From positions 1-48,236 of the forward strand of contig JAAWSO010000012.1 in assembly GCA_022801595.1 (NCBI GenBank): DNA of 48,236 nucleotides. Direction: 5' to 3'. This document shows positions 35,327-43,354 of this stretch, piece by piece. Origin of the DNA: Clostridiales bacterium. GTDB lineage: Bacteria > Bacillota > Clostridia > Oscillospirales > Acutalibacteraceae. The position numbers and the translations under genes were made by a program. Below the pieces are notes generated by a model. It ran no database searches, was not told the origin of the DNA, and worked only from the letters and a program-made list of their open reading frames with translations. Within the stretch, counting starts at the first letter, position 1. The number at the start of each line of letters is the position of its first letter.

Positions 35327-35365
35327 AAAAATCGCACAGGGAAAAACCTTGTGCGATTTCTTTTT
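35327..35365 (+). terminator. Intrinsic terminator
   Basis: A 13-bp stem (35329-35341 with 35347-35359, one G-U pair, loop AAAAA) followed by CTTTTT at 35360-35365. Confidence 0.92.
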
Positions 35366-35454
35366 GTTTGGAGATATTCTGTTTTCTTGATGGGATTCCT
35401 CTATGAGAAATTTTTTGATTTTTTCGTTTTATTGTTTGTATAAGCAATGGTAGT

Positions 35455-35550
35455 ATCTATAAGCTCAAGCGCGACGTTAGGGTTTCAAGTTTTCGCTCAG
35501 CCAAGCAAGGGATGAGTGGCCGCGGGAGCGAACTGCCAACTCATTGGCCT
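35455..35550. repeat. 96-bp direct repeat, copy 1
   Basis: Aligns without gaps to 35687-35782 with 12 mismatches (about 87% identity). Shared core GGGTTTCAAGTTTT and CTCAGCCAAGC. It ends in GCCAACTCATTGGC, a small hairpin. No coding potential is evident. Confidence 0.85.
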
Positions 35551-35686
35551 GCCCTGCTGATCTTTTTTCAGGCGAGGGGTTTCGTTCTCTGGGGAGAGCG
35601 AGCCGGGGCTTTGCCCCAATACCCCAAAACTTTCCGTAAAAAATTAAGCAAAACTTTCATGGTTGCTTTGTGGGAGCGGCGGGAGC

Positions 35687-35782
35687 ATCTATAAGTCCCA
35701 GCGCGACGCTAGGGTTTCAAGTTTTTACTCAGCCAAGCGAGGGACGAGCGGCCGCGGGAGCGAATCGCCAACTCGTTGGCCT
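35687..35782. repeat. 96-bp direct repeat, copy 2
   Basis: Second copy, 232 bp downstream of the first. It ends 11 bp before the stop codon of the convergent carboxypeptidase gene. Between the copies lies a GC-rich segment with the hairpin GGGGCTTTGCCCC (near 35614) and no gene. Confidence 0.85.
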
Positions 35783-35792
35783 CGCCGTCTGG

Positions 35793-36683
35793 CTAGTCGG
35801 TTTGCAAGGCGGTGTAAAGCAGAGGTTCCACCTTTTCATAAATCGAAGGGAATTGGGAAATGGGTAGAGGATTCACCCCTTTCCCCACCTCAATGGTAAA
35901 CGCAGGACGCCGAAAATAGGCAATAAACCAATCTTTAAAGCCGCCATAAGAGGCTAATCCAGAAGGAGCGGATACTTCATACCCGCTGACTTGCGCAAAA
36001 GCTTCCGCCAATGCATAGGCATTGGCAGGAGTGCAGTCTCCAAATTCATAATAGATTTCTTCGCCTTGGCTGTGCAGAGCTAGAGCCATGGCAAATTCAT
36101 GGCAGCGGCAAAATCGGGCCAGACAATGGCTTTCCGGCTCGCTTTCCGGGTATGGCCCGCCAAATCGGGTTGGGCCTGGCTGGGTGATTCCGGCCGCAAT
36201 CTCCATCTTTCGTAAAGCGCGCCATTCTGCGTCAAAATTGTGGTTGATGTCCACCCCTCGGGCATTGGCCTGCCAGTGCTTGGTGTCTCCTCCGCTGGAG
36301 ATTTCCACTAGATTTTGGAATCGTCCGGCCGCCTGTGCACCGTGAATCTGAATGTCAACTCCGTCGGGATTGATACAAGGGGCGACCACCAACCCTCGGT
36401 CCATAGGGACACGGCCGTTTTCGATGGAGAGGCATACGCTTTGGGTAAATGCCAACAATAAAGTGGTAGTAATCCATTCCATGCCGTGAAAGGCTCCAGC
36501 CATGAGTAAGGGCTTTTTGGAGCAGTGGGAAAAGGCCGGACGAAAATCCAGAGCAAATAGCTCTTTTCCCAATAAGCTTTTTCCAAAAGAGATTATGTTG
36601 AGCCAGGGAAATCCCTGTTCCAATTCTTTTATTTTTTTGGTTAACCGTGCGTAATCCATGGGTTCCTGGGTCCATGTCTGCAT
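35793..36683 (-). CDS. M14-family zinc carboxypeptidase / DAP-peptidase-like
   Basis: A 296-residue metallopeptidase. Zinc ligands are His and Glu in AFHGMEW and His in ALALHSQGEE; the catalytic Glu is in FTIEVGKG near the C terminus. The substrate segment is RGVDINHNFDAEW, with Asn-His where digestive carboxypeptidases have Asn-Arg, as in bacterial gamma-D-glutamyl-diaminopimelate peptidases, so a peptidoglycan-peptide substrate is more likely than protein. No signal peptide, so it is probably cytosolic and acts in cell-wall peptide recycling (inference). ATG at 36683 has AAGGTGG 7 nt upstream. It is divergent from nudF. Confidence 0.85.
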   Translation of the reverse strand: MQTWTQEPMDYARLTKKIKELEQGFPWLNIISFGKSLLGKELFALDFRPAFSHCSKKPLLMAGAFHGMEWITTTLLLAFTQSVCLSIENGRVPMDRGLVVAPCINPDGVDIQIHGAQAAGRFQNLVEISSGGDTKHWQANARGVDINHNFDAEWRALRKMEIAAGITQPGPTRFGGPYPESEPESHCLARFCRCHEFAMALALHSQGEEIYYEFGDCTPANAYALAEAFAQVSGYEVSAPSGLASYGGFKDWFIAYFRRPAFTIEVGKGVNPLPISQFPSIYEKVEPLLYTALQTD

Positions 36684-36700
36684 AAAATCCCACCTTTCCC

Positions 36701-36729
36701 TTGCCATGTATATGATTCTCAGGTAAAAT
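36701..36729 (+). promoter_or_regulatory. Predicted nudF promoter
   Basis: TTGCCA (36701-36706), 17 nt, TAAAAT (36724-36729), 39 nt before the nudF ATG. Confidence 0.65.
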
Positions 36730-36768
36730 AAATACAAGGAAATCCAAGGATTAGAAAGGAGAATCTCC

Positions 36769-37317
36769 ATGGATGAAACATTATTGGAAAAGACCATATC
36801 CCAATCCTACGCCTTTGAAGGAAGGATTTTAAAGACCCGGGTGGACCAAGCCCAGCTTCCCAACGGCAACTTGGTTTCCCGGGAGGTGGTGGAGCATCCC
36901 GGCGGCGTCACGGTTGCAGCTTTGACGGAAGAACGGGAATTGCTGTTTGTCCGGCAGTTCCGGTATCCTTACGGTAAAGTAGTGTTGGAGCTGCCTGCCG
37001 GCAAGCTGGAAAAGGGCGAGGATCCGCTGGAAGCTGGAAAACGGGAGCTGGAGGAAGAAACCGGGGCGGTGGGAAAACAGTATCGTTTTTTAGGGGAAGT
37101 ATATCCCAGCCCTGGTTTTTGTGACGAGGTCATCTATCTCTATGCCTGCCAGGTGGATACACTAGGGCAAAGCAATCCAGATGAAGATGAATTCTTGGAA
37201 GCGGAGCGGATTCCTTTGGAAAAAGCGGTGGAGATGGTGCTGAGCAATGAAATTCCAGACGCAAAAACTCAAATTTGTATTTTGAAAACCGCTTTGTTAT
37301 GGGGGAATCAAAAATAA
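36769..37317 (+). CDS. nudF: ADP-ribose pyrophosphatase (Nudix hydrolase)
   Basis: Predicted to hydrolyse ADP-ribose to AMP and ribose-5-phosphate. The 182-residue length fits. The Nudix box G-x5-E-x7-R-E-x2-E-E-x-G is complete in GKLEKGEDPLEAGKRELEEE followed by TG. The preceding FVRQFRYPYGKVVLELPAGK and the following YPSPGFCDEVIYLYAC are diagnostic of the ADP-ribose subgroup. ATG at 36769 has AAAGGAG 6-7 nt upstream. Confidence 0.93.
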   Translation: MDETLLEKTISQSYAFEGRILKTRVDQAQLPNGNLVSREVVEHPGGVTVAALTEERELLFVRQFRYPYGKVVLELPAGKLEKGEDPLEAGKRELEEETGAVGKQYRFLGEVYPSPGFCDEVIYLYACQVDTLGQSNPDEDEFLEAERIPLEKAVEMVLSNEIPDAKTQICILKTALLWGNQK

Positions 37318-37421
37318 AAATGACTTGCTTTTGGAAAAGGGTTTTTATTTGATGTTTTCTTTGATATAATAAGAAATGGTAGCGGCTGTTTCAGACCTCT
37401 GCCCAATGCTGAAAAAGAAAA

Positions 37422-37450
37422 CCGGCCGATTGTACAAGACAATTGGCCGG
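37422..37450 (+). promoter_or_regulatory. Leader hairpin before the BFD-type gene
   Basis: CCGGCCGATTGT (37422-37433), loop ACAAG, ACAATTGGCCGG (37439-37450): 12 pairs including one G-U in the plus-strand RNA. No T tract follows, and the gene's ribosome site lies directly downstream. A TATAAT at 37365-37370 could be the -10 element. Read on the minus strand it would have a T tract, but no minus gene needs it. Confidence 0.5.
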
Positions 37451-37470
37451 AAAAGAAAGGAAAATGAAGG

Positions 37471-37650
37471 ATGGATTTGGATCAAACCATTTGTTTTTGC
37501 CGCAAGGTTTCCGCGCGGGATATCAAAGGCGCAGTGGATAACGGCGCGAAAACTGTGGAGGAAGTACAGCAAGCAACAACAGCCGCTACGGTTTGCGGCC
37601 GCTGTAAGAGCAAAGTAGAAGCCTGTATGAAAGAATTTTTGGGGAAATAA
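37471..37650 (+). CDS. BFD-type [2Fe-2S]-binding small protein
   Basis: A 59-residue protein, MDLDQTICFCRKVSARDIKG to MKEFLGK and TAA. Cys8 and Cys10 (CFC) and Cys42 and Cys45 (CGRC) match the Fer2_BFD (bacterioferritin-associated ferredoxin-like) motif C-x-C-x31-C-x2-C. Such domains bind a [2Fe-2S] cluster and act in iron release or as modules of larger redox enzymes; here it stands alone. ATG at 37471 is close to AAGG, with GAAAGG a further 6 nt upstream. A leader hairpin precedes it. Confidence 0.88.
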   Translation: MDLDQTICFCRKVSARDIKGAVDNGAKTVEEVQQATTAATVCGRCKSKVEACMKEFLGK

Positions 37651-37707
37651 GCCTTTGGTCTGCGCGTGGCATTGCCATGCGCTTTTTCTTTGGGAAGGAT
37701 GTGCGTG

Positions 37708-38235
37708 ATGAAACGCTTGCTCATTGTTGTGGATTATCAAAATGATTTTGTCACTGGCAGCTTGGGATTTCCACAAGCACAGAAGCTGGAAGCTAGAATT
37801 GCCGAAAAAATTTGTGTGTATCGTCAAAGGGGCGACGAAATCCTCTTTACCCTGGATACCCATAGCTCCGATTATTTAAAAACCCAAGAAGGTGCCTGGC
37901 TGCCTGTAGAACACGGAATCAGAGATACTTGGGGTTGGAGATTAACAGAAGGAATCGAAGCCCTCAGAGAGCCTCAGGACCGTTGTATTTGCAAGCCTTG
38001 CTTTGGTTCCGCAGAACTGTTTTCCTATTTAAAGGAAAAGATGTATGCCCAAGTGGAATTGGTCGGGGTAGTTTCCAATATCTGCGTCCTGTCCAATGCA
38101 GTTTTGGTGAAAACGGCATTGCCCGAAACTAGGGTCATTGTGGACGCATCCTGTACCGCCAGCAACGATCCAATTATCCATGAAAAGGCCCTGGATGTGA
38201 TGGAAGGCTTACAAATTCAAGTGCGGAATCGATAA
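37708..38235 (+). CDS. Isochorismatase-family hydrolase, nicotinamidase-like
   Basis: A 175-residue cysteine hydrolase. Asp9 in LLIVVDYQNDFVTGSLGF, a Lys in ICKPCFGS and the nucleophile Cys in VVSNICVLSNA form the Asp-Lys-Cys triad of the family. Asp in TLDTHSSDYL followed by LPVEHGIRDTWGW resembles the metal site (D-x-H-x-x-D/H) of nicotinamidases, though the spacing is not exact, so the substrate may be nicotinamide or a related amide. ATG at 37708 has GGAAGG about 9 nt upstream; the two earlier ATG codons lie in or before that site. It is 57 nt after the BFD gene. Confidence 0.87.
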   Translation: MKRLLIVVDYQNDFVTGSLGFPQAQKLEARIAEKICVYRQRGDEILFTLDTHSSDYLKTQEGAWLPVEHGIRDTWGWRLTEGIEALREPQDRCICKPCFGSAELFSYLKEKMYAQVELVGVVSNICVLSNAVLVKTALPETRVIVDASCTASNDPIIHEKALDVMEGLQIQVRNR

Positions 38236-38239
38236 GGAT

Positions 38240-38563
38240 TTAAGGGTTCTCTCGCTGATAGCGTTCCGCCATCCGTTTGAAGCTGACCCGGTTGATGTTC
38301 AGGCAAGCAGCGGCTTGGGTGAGATTGAGCAGGCCTTGCTGGTAGCCCTCGTAGATATTTTTAAAATTTTTTGGAAAGGGACGTGGAGGCCGTCCAAATT
38401 TTACCCCCCTAGCTTTCGCTTCTGCGATTCCCTTGGCTTGTTGTTGAGCATGGAATTCCTTTTGAATGACTTCATTTTCTTGAAGAATGGCCAGTACCTG
38501 ATTCGTTTTTTCCTCATCATTAATGATTCGTTTGATTTCTTGAATTTTTTCGTTTGCAATCAT
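38240..38563 (-). CDS. Resolvase C-terminal DNA-binding fragment
   Basis: A protein of about 107 residues that resembles only the C-terminal third of serine recombinases: a linker helix ending QQQAKGIAEAKARGVKFGRP, followed by a helix-turn-helix LNLTQAAACLNINRVSFKRM. The catalytic N-terminal domain with its serine is absent. The frame continues upstream to an ATG at 38686, but that extension is not recombinase-like. No strong ribosome site is seen for ATG 38563, so the start is uncertain. It could be a remnant or a small DNA-binding regulator. It converges with the isochorismatase-family gene, 4 nt apart. Confidence 0.6.
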   Translation of the reverse strand: MIANEKIQEIKRIINDEEKTNQVLAILQENEVIQKEFHAQQQAKGIAEAKARGVKFGRPPRPFPKNFKNIYEGYQQGLLNLTQAAACLNINRVSFKRMAERYQRENP

Positions 38564-38778
38564 GATCTCAGCGTACACTCCTGTTGGAAAAAATATTTGG
38601 AAGGCCCAGAAAAAGGGAAAATTTTTAGAAAAGCAGACATTTTGTGACAGATATGTTATAATAAATCCGTTGTTGTTTTTGATCATCCAATGTGGATGTT
38701 TTGAAAATAAAATTGTACAATTCCTATAAAGAAAATAGCATTGGCAGAATCTTTCAAAACGTCTACCATTTTTCGATA

Positions 38779-38829
38779 AAAAAACCCCCGCCTGTTTCTA
38801 GCGAAAAAGCAAACAGGCGGGGGTTTTTT
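38779..38829. terminator. Bidirectional intrinsic terminator, 19-bp stem
   Basis: Arms 38779-38797 (AAAAAACCCCCGCCTGTTT) and 38811-38829 are perfectly complementary with a 13-nt loop. The T run on the minus strand serves the phosphohexomutase, whose stop codon overlaps the stem by 2 nt. Confidence 0.95.
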
Positions 38830-40363
38830 ATCCTTGTAAAAATTTGTTCAGCGGCTGGATTTGCAAACCGCCGCAGCTAGACAAATATTCTTGTAATTGA
38901 GCCAAAATTTGACGGACGCCACCAACGGAATCACTTTCTACATTCAATGGCAAGATGGGATCGTGAACGCTGAGCCGCAGTAGGAACCATCCATCTCCTT
39001 GCTCCGGCGGAAATGAAACCCGCAGGCCTTCCCGGTTGTCTGGGGCAATTTGCCATTGGTGAGCCTGCGCATATTGTTCTAGGCCAGCCAGGATGCGGTT
39101 TCCGCAAGCACGGAAGTCCTCTTCCGTGATGGGAAGCCGCAGTTCCGCCGCCTCTTTTGGTTCCGCCAAGGGGGACAGGATTTCTTCCAATGTTTTTCCT
39201 TGTTTGCGCAGTACCGCCATCTGAATAATAATTTTTGTTACCAGGTAGGCGCCATCGTCCAGAAAATAGTTTTCCCGCATGGCAGCATGGCCAGAGGTTT
39301 CGATCGCTAGCGGACAATTCACGCCTTTTTCGTTGAGACGGATTGCTTCGTTGATCACATTTTTATAGCCCCGCTTGAACCGGTGGTGAATACCGCCCAA
39401 GGTGGTTTCGATGTAAACCTTCAAACCGTCGGAGGTGATGGAATCGGTTACAATGGTGCCGCCAGGGTTTCCTTCCAACGCAATAGCGGCCGCCAAAGCG
39501 ACCAGACGGTTCCGGTTGATTTCTTTTCCATGGCAATCCACGGCGCCGCCCCGATCCACATCGGTATCAAAGATCACGCCCAGATCTGCGTTTGCCGCTA
39601 ACGTGGCTCGGCAGATGGATTCCATAGCGGCTGGGTCCTCCGGGTTGGGGACATGATTGGGAAACATGCCGTCTGGCTCTAAAAATTGACTGCCTTGCGT
39701 ATTGGCTCCAAGAGGCTCCAGAACTTGGGAGACGTAGAAGCCACCGGCCCCATTGCCAGCATCCACCACAATATGAAAACCTCGTAAGGGATGGTCATAA
39801 TCCTCAGCCTCAACCCCCTCTTTGATTAAGTCTCGCAGGCGGCGGCTGTATTGAGCCATATAGTCTGTGTGAACAATGACGCCTGGCGTGCCTTGCTGCT
39901 GTAAGCGATTCAGGCTTTGGGCATGGAGGAGGATCGTGGTGATATCCTTGCTCTCCAGGCCGCCGTTTTTGGTGAAAAATTTCAGGCCGTTCCGATTAAA
40001 AGGGTGGTGGCTAGCGGTGATTTCCACCGCGCCGTCGCAGTGCAGATCCAAAGTAGTCAGGAACATGGACGGAGTGGAGGAAAGGCCACAGTCTAGCACG
40101 GTAACACCAAGCTGGGAAAAAGCGGACAGAGCGGCTTGACGCATCCGTGGAGCGGAAATCCGGGAATCGTGTCCCACCGCTATCTTTAATTCCCCAAAGG
40201 GTTTTTGCTGGGTGTCCGCCAGCCATTGGGCAAATCCCTGGGCAATTTTTCCCACTACATCATCGGTCAGATTGATTTCTTGTCCGTCAATTCCTTCACT
40301 AGCGATTCCACGAATATCTGTGCCGCTTTGTAGATTGTTCCAAAATTTTGTGAGTGCTTCCAT
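38828..40363 (-). CDS. Phosphomannomutase/phosphoglucomutase family
   Basis: Alpha-D-phosphohexomutase of 511 residues with four domains. The phosphoserine loop is TASHHPFNRNGLKFF (His replaces the usual Asn after SH). The metal loop is FDTDVDRGG (DxDxDR). The sugar-binding loop is IETSGHAA in place of GE(M/P)SGH. The phosphate-binding domain at the C terminus includes DNREGLRVSFP. It interconverts hexose 1- and 6-phosphates for cell-surface sugar synthesis; the exact sugar is not clear. ATG at 40363 has AAAGGAG 9 nt upstream. Confidence 0.92.
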   Translation of the reverse strand: MEALTKFWNNLQSGTDIRGIASEGIDGQEINLTDDVVGKIAQGFAQWLADTQQKPFGELKIAVGHDSRISAPRMRQAALSAFSQLGVTVLDCGLSSTPSMFLTTLDLHCDGAVEITASHHPFNRNGLKFFTKNGGLESKDITTILLHAQSLNRLQQQGTPGVIVHTDYMAQYSRRLRDLIKEGVEAEDYDHPLRGFHIVVDAGNGAGGFYVSQVLEPLGANTQGSQFLEPDGMFPNHVPNPEDPAAMESICRATLAANADLGVIFDTDVDRGGAVDCHGKEINRNRLVALAAAIALEGNPGGTIVTDSITSDGLKVYIETTLGGIHHRFKRGYKNVINEAIRLNEKGVNCPLAIETSGHAAMRENYFLDDGAYLVTKIIIQMAVLRKQGKTLEEILSPLAEPKEAAELRLPITEEDFRACGNRILAGLEQYAQAHQWQIAPDNREGLRVSFPPEQGDGWFLLRLSVHDPILPLNVESDSVGGVRQILAQLQEYLSSCGGLQIQPLNKFLQG

Positions 40364-40517
40364 CCGTTGTTCTCCTTTGTTTCCATGGTCCGATGTTGTT
40401 TGTAAATTTTCTTCATGTGATTATTGTAACATAAAACACAGACGAAAGAAAGGCGGATTGTTTTCCACAGATCAGGGAGAACATGTGGAAAAGAAAAGGG
40501 AGATGAAAAGAAATTAG

Positions 40518-40546
40518 TTGACGAACAAAAATTCTGTTGCTATAAT
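40518..40546 (+). promoter_or_regulatory. Predicted promoter of the metallo-beta-lactamase lipoprotein
   Basis: TTGACG (40518-40523), 17 nt, TATAAT (40541-40546), 41 nt before the ATG. Confidence 0.85.
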
Positions 40547-40587
40547 GAAAGGCAAAGAAAACATTGTAACAAGAAAGGATTTGGGAC

Positions 40588-41526
40588 ATGAAGAAAAAAT
40601 GGATAACAGGGATTTTGGCGGCAGTCATGGCGGCAGTTTGCGCACTGGCATTTTCCGCTTGTGATTTGGGTTTGAGTGGCGAAAGCAGTTCCGCGCCATC
40701 CGCCCAAACGCCGGCGATCCCAACCGGAAAGACCGCCAGCGTCTATTATTTGGATGTGGGGCAGGGAGACAGCGAGCTAATTCAGTTGCCTGGAGGGGAG
40801 AATATCCTGATTGACGCCGGTGATCGGGGTACTTCCGATGAGATTGTGTCCTATTTAAAGGAGAAGGGAATCCAAAAAATTGATCTGCTGATCGCTACCC
40901 ATCCCCATGCAGACCATATTGGCGGCATGGCCAATGTCATTCAAAATTTTGAGATCGGAAAGATTTATATGCCTCGGGTTGCCGATGACCAGACCCCAAC
41001 GACCAAAACCTATGAAGGAGTTTTGAAAGCGATTTCTGACAAAAACCTAAAGATTACCGAAGCGAAAGCGGGCATGACCGCGTATGAAGCAGGCGGCGCA
41101 AAGTTAGAATTTCTGGCTCCCAACGGAACCGAGTACAAAGATTTGAACAACTATTCTATTGTTAGTAAGCTGACCTATGGGGATACCACGTTTGTTTTTA
41201 CTGGGGATGCGGAAACCGAAAGTGAAAAGGAAATCCTTTCCAAAAACTACGATGTAAAATGCGATGTCCTGAAGCTGGGACACCACGGCAGCTCTACTTC
41301 CACCAGCGACCGTTTTCTGGAAGCCGCAAATCCCCAATATGCCGTCATTTCTTGTGGGGTAGACAATGACTACGGTCATCCTCACAAGGAAACGATGAAT
41401 AAATTGGAGAATTTCCAGATTGAAACTTACCGTACCGATACACAGGGAACCATCTTGGCTTCTACGGACGGAAAGACGGTTAGCATAACGCCAAATCAAG
41501 CGTCTGTCATCGATAAAGCAAGCTGA
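40588..41526 (+). CDS. ComEC/Rec2-like metallo-beta-lactamase lipoprotein
   Basis: A 312-residue lipoprotein: signal peptide with lipobox AFSAC (Cys25), a Ser/Pro/Ala linker, then a metallo-beta-lactamase fold from about residue 50. VYYLDVGQGDSELIQLP and ILIDAGDRG start the fold; THPHADHIGG is the HxHxDH metal motif; VFTGDAE and LKLGHHGSSTST complete the site. This subgroup matches the C-terminal nuclease-like domain of ComEC, here as a free exported protein without the channel. It could act on extracellular DNA or phosphoesters, which is inference. Its promoter is very strong. Confidence 0.9.
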   Translation: MKKKWITGILAAVMAAVCALAFSACDLGLSGESSSAPSAQTPAIPTGKTASVYYLDVGQGDSELIQLPGGENILIDAGDRGTSDEIVSYLKEKGIQKIDLLIATHPHADHIGGMANVIQNFEIGKIYMPRVADDQTPTTKTYEGVLKAISDKNLKITEAKAGMTAYEAGGAKLEFLAPNGTEYKDLNNYSIVSKLTYGDTTFVFTGDAETESEKEILSKNYDVKCDVLKLGHHGSSTSTSDRFLEAANPQYAVISCGVDNDYGHPHKETMNKLENFQIETYRTDTQGTILASTDGKTVSITPNQASVIDKAS

Positions 41527-41545
41527 TGGCCGTATTTAGAAAAAC

Positions 41546-41584
41546 ACGCACCATAAGCCCCAATGGGCCGAAGGTGCGTTTTTT
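41546..41584 (+). terminator. Intrinsic terminator between convergent genes
   Basis: ACGCACC (41546-41552) and GGTGCGT (41573-41579) enclose a second small stem GCCC/GGGC; the T run covers 41579-41584. Confidence 0.75.
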
Positions 41585-41643
41585 CTTTGAGTAAGTGATT
41601 CAAGTGTGAGAGACAAAATTTCTGTCGGCGCAAATGACAGATG

Positions 41644-43122
41644 TTATATCAACTCAACCACAATATCCTCCAACTGCTTTTCATGGAATATCATACACCA
41701 GGTTACATCATCCGTTGGCTCAAAGTGCAGGGAGGAACAGACTGCTTTGAATCCCTCGCAGGAAGCCACGGCACCAACGCAAAGGGTGAGAATCGTACCA
41801 TACTGTTCGAGAGAATCACGCGTTTTCCATCTTGGCGGATCTCCCTCTGCACAGTCTTGGATCGTAAACGCACTATCTGGCAGATCGGGGGTGATGGTGT
41901 AGCTCATAACCATGCAATGCGTGGGAAACTCCATTTTCGATATGGTATCACATGGTTCTGGGGGACACTCTTGTTGTTCGTATTCCTGTACGGTCAGCGT
42001 GTGGGAGCAGCCGGTGGCAGGATGGACAAAGGAAAAGCGGTCGCCGGGCTCTGCCACATGGAAATGTGGACCTGGAAACGAAACGGGTTGCTGCTCCATG
42101 GTGATAGAAAGCGTTGTGATTGCCGGAGGACACTTTGTTTCCCAAGGAAAGGCAAAGCGCCAGACGCTCCAGCCATAGGAAGCATCCAGGTCATAATGGC
42201 CGATGACATACTTGGTTTCCACCTCTTCGATATCCTCCAGTTGGCATGGATTGTAGAGGATGCCGCTTGCATGTGCAATCGTAAGTTCTTTGCCATTGAG
42301 CGTAAGATGGGGATTGAACAGAAAGCGGGAAGGATCGTCCCGTTCCATTTCCATCCGTTGCTCTCTGGAAATAGGCTCATCTGCGCTATGGTCAATGTCT
42401 AAGCCCCACTTTTGTTGAAAGTTCCGAATTCTCTCCAGCTCGATCTGCATACAAAAATCAACGATTAACCCCTCCTCACAGGAGTAGATAGCGGGAACCA
42501 ACCAGCGGCTGCCGCCCCAGAAGAACTCCTTGCTAACGGCAATTTCTTTGCCGCCCTGCTCCTGATTTTCCGGTTGCCAAAAATTACCGTCAAAACAAAC
42601 CTTCCATTCCGGCTCCCAATTTGTATCTATGCACGAATCATAAAAATCCTCGGTATATTTGATTTTGGAATCATCGAACCCTGCCTGAAGATTTTTGATG
42701 TAGGAGAAAGGCGTTTCCATAGGAGTAAGGCCCGTCTGCCTGCCGATTGCGTCGAGTGTCTCCTGCTGTTCCTCAGTAATGGGATTATCCTGTAAAAAGG
42801 CGTCAAATTCCGTTTGGGTCCAGGCATATGCTTGCTCCAGAGCGGATTCGTTGCCGCAGGCGAGCAGCAGACGAAGGAAATCAGCAAAATTTTTCGCCAC
42901 TGGATGAACATAATCGCCAGGTGTATTCATGGGAGTGACCGCAAATACCATATCTCCCAATTCTTGGATGAAACAATAGTGGATTCCGTCTACACCCGTC
43001 CAGCCAATGATGTTTGCGCCCTCAGGCGTACAGAAGTAAGCGGAATTTTCGTCACGATGGAAAATGCCTAACGGGGACAGATCAATATTTTTCTCTAGGA
43101 GTTCTTGATAAGTTTCTGTCAT
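41644..43122 (-). CDS. Large uncharacterised protein
   Basis: A 492-residue protein that I do not recognise. The N-terminal 100 residues (GANIIGWTGVDGIHYCFIQE, then FADFLRLLLACGNESALEQA) have a SUKH/SMI1-like feel, with a conserved-looking F-x-x-F-L-x-x-L-L-A-x-G segment, but this is only a resemblance. The middle is rich in Trp, Glu and Phe (EFFWGGSRWLVPAIYSCEEG). The C-terminal third is beta-rich with repeated Cys and Pro. No signal peptide or membrane helix. ATG at 43122 has AGGAGG 7 nt upstream, so it is a real gene. If SUKH-like, an immunity-type role is possible but unsupported by a neighbouring toxin. Confidence 0.72.
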   Translation of the reverse strand: MTETYQELLEKNIDLSPLGIFHRDENSAYFCTPEGANIIGWTGVDGIHYCFIQELGDMVFAVTPMNTPGDYVHPVAKNFADFLRLLLACGNESALEQAYAWTQTEFDAFLQDNPITEEQQETLDAIGRQTGLTPMETPFSYIKNLQAGFDDSKIKYTEDFYDSCIDTNWEPEWKVCFDGNFWQPENQEQGGKEIAVSKEFFWGGSRWLVPAIYSCEEGLIVDFCMQIELERIRNFQQKWGLDIDHSADEPISREQRMEMERDDPSRFLFNPHLTLNGKELTIAHASGILYNPCQLEDIEEVETKYVIGHYDLDASYGWSVWRFAFPWETKCPPAITTLSITMEQQPVSFPGPHFHVAEPGDRFSFVHPATGCSHTLTVQEYEQQECPPEPCDTISKMEFPTHCMVMSYTITPDLPDSAFTIQDCAEGDPPRWKTRDSLEQYGTILTLCVGAVASCEGFKAVCSSLHFEPTDDVTWCMIFHEKQLEDIVVELI

Positions 43123-43354
43123 CTCTATGCCTCCTGATTATCTGGAATTGCGAACCGGATCATGTTCAATTTATTGTTGGAATTCTATTTTAGCATATCT
43201 TGTTCCTCTCGTCCATAAAATTACGCATCAAGACAGAATTCGAAGGCTAGAGAGAAATGGAATCCTCCTCGTGACAGAATTGTTATAAAACCGTCACGGG
43301 ATTGTCACAAGGAGCCGTTATAATAAAAATAACAAAAACAAGGAGGGATTCTTA

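Noticed and set aside
35512-35899. Plus-strand frames in the 96-bp repeat region
   Set aside because: Low-complexity translations of a duplicated noncoding element, without ribosome sites.
36875-36884. TTTCCCGGGA in nudF as a Noc site
   Set aside because: Only 11 of 14 positions match, and it lies in conserved coding sequence.
37345-37863. 172-codon minus-strand frame across the BFD and isochorismatase genes
   Set aside because: Antisense shadow of two well-supported plus-strand genes, with no ribosome site.
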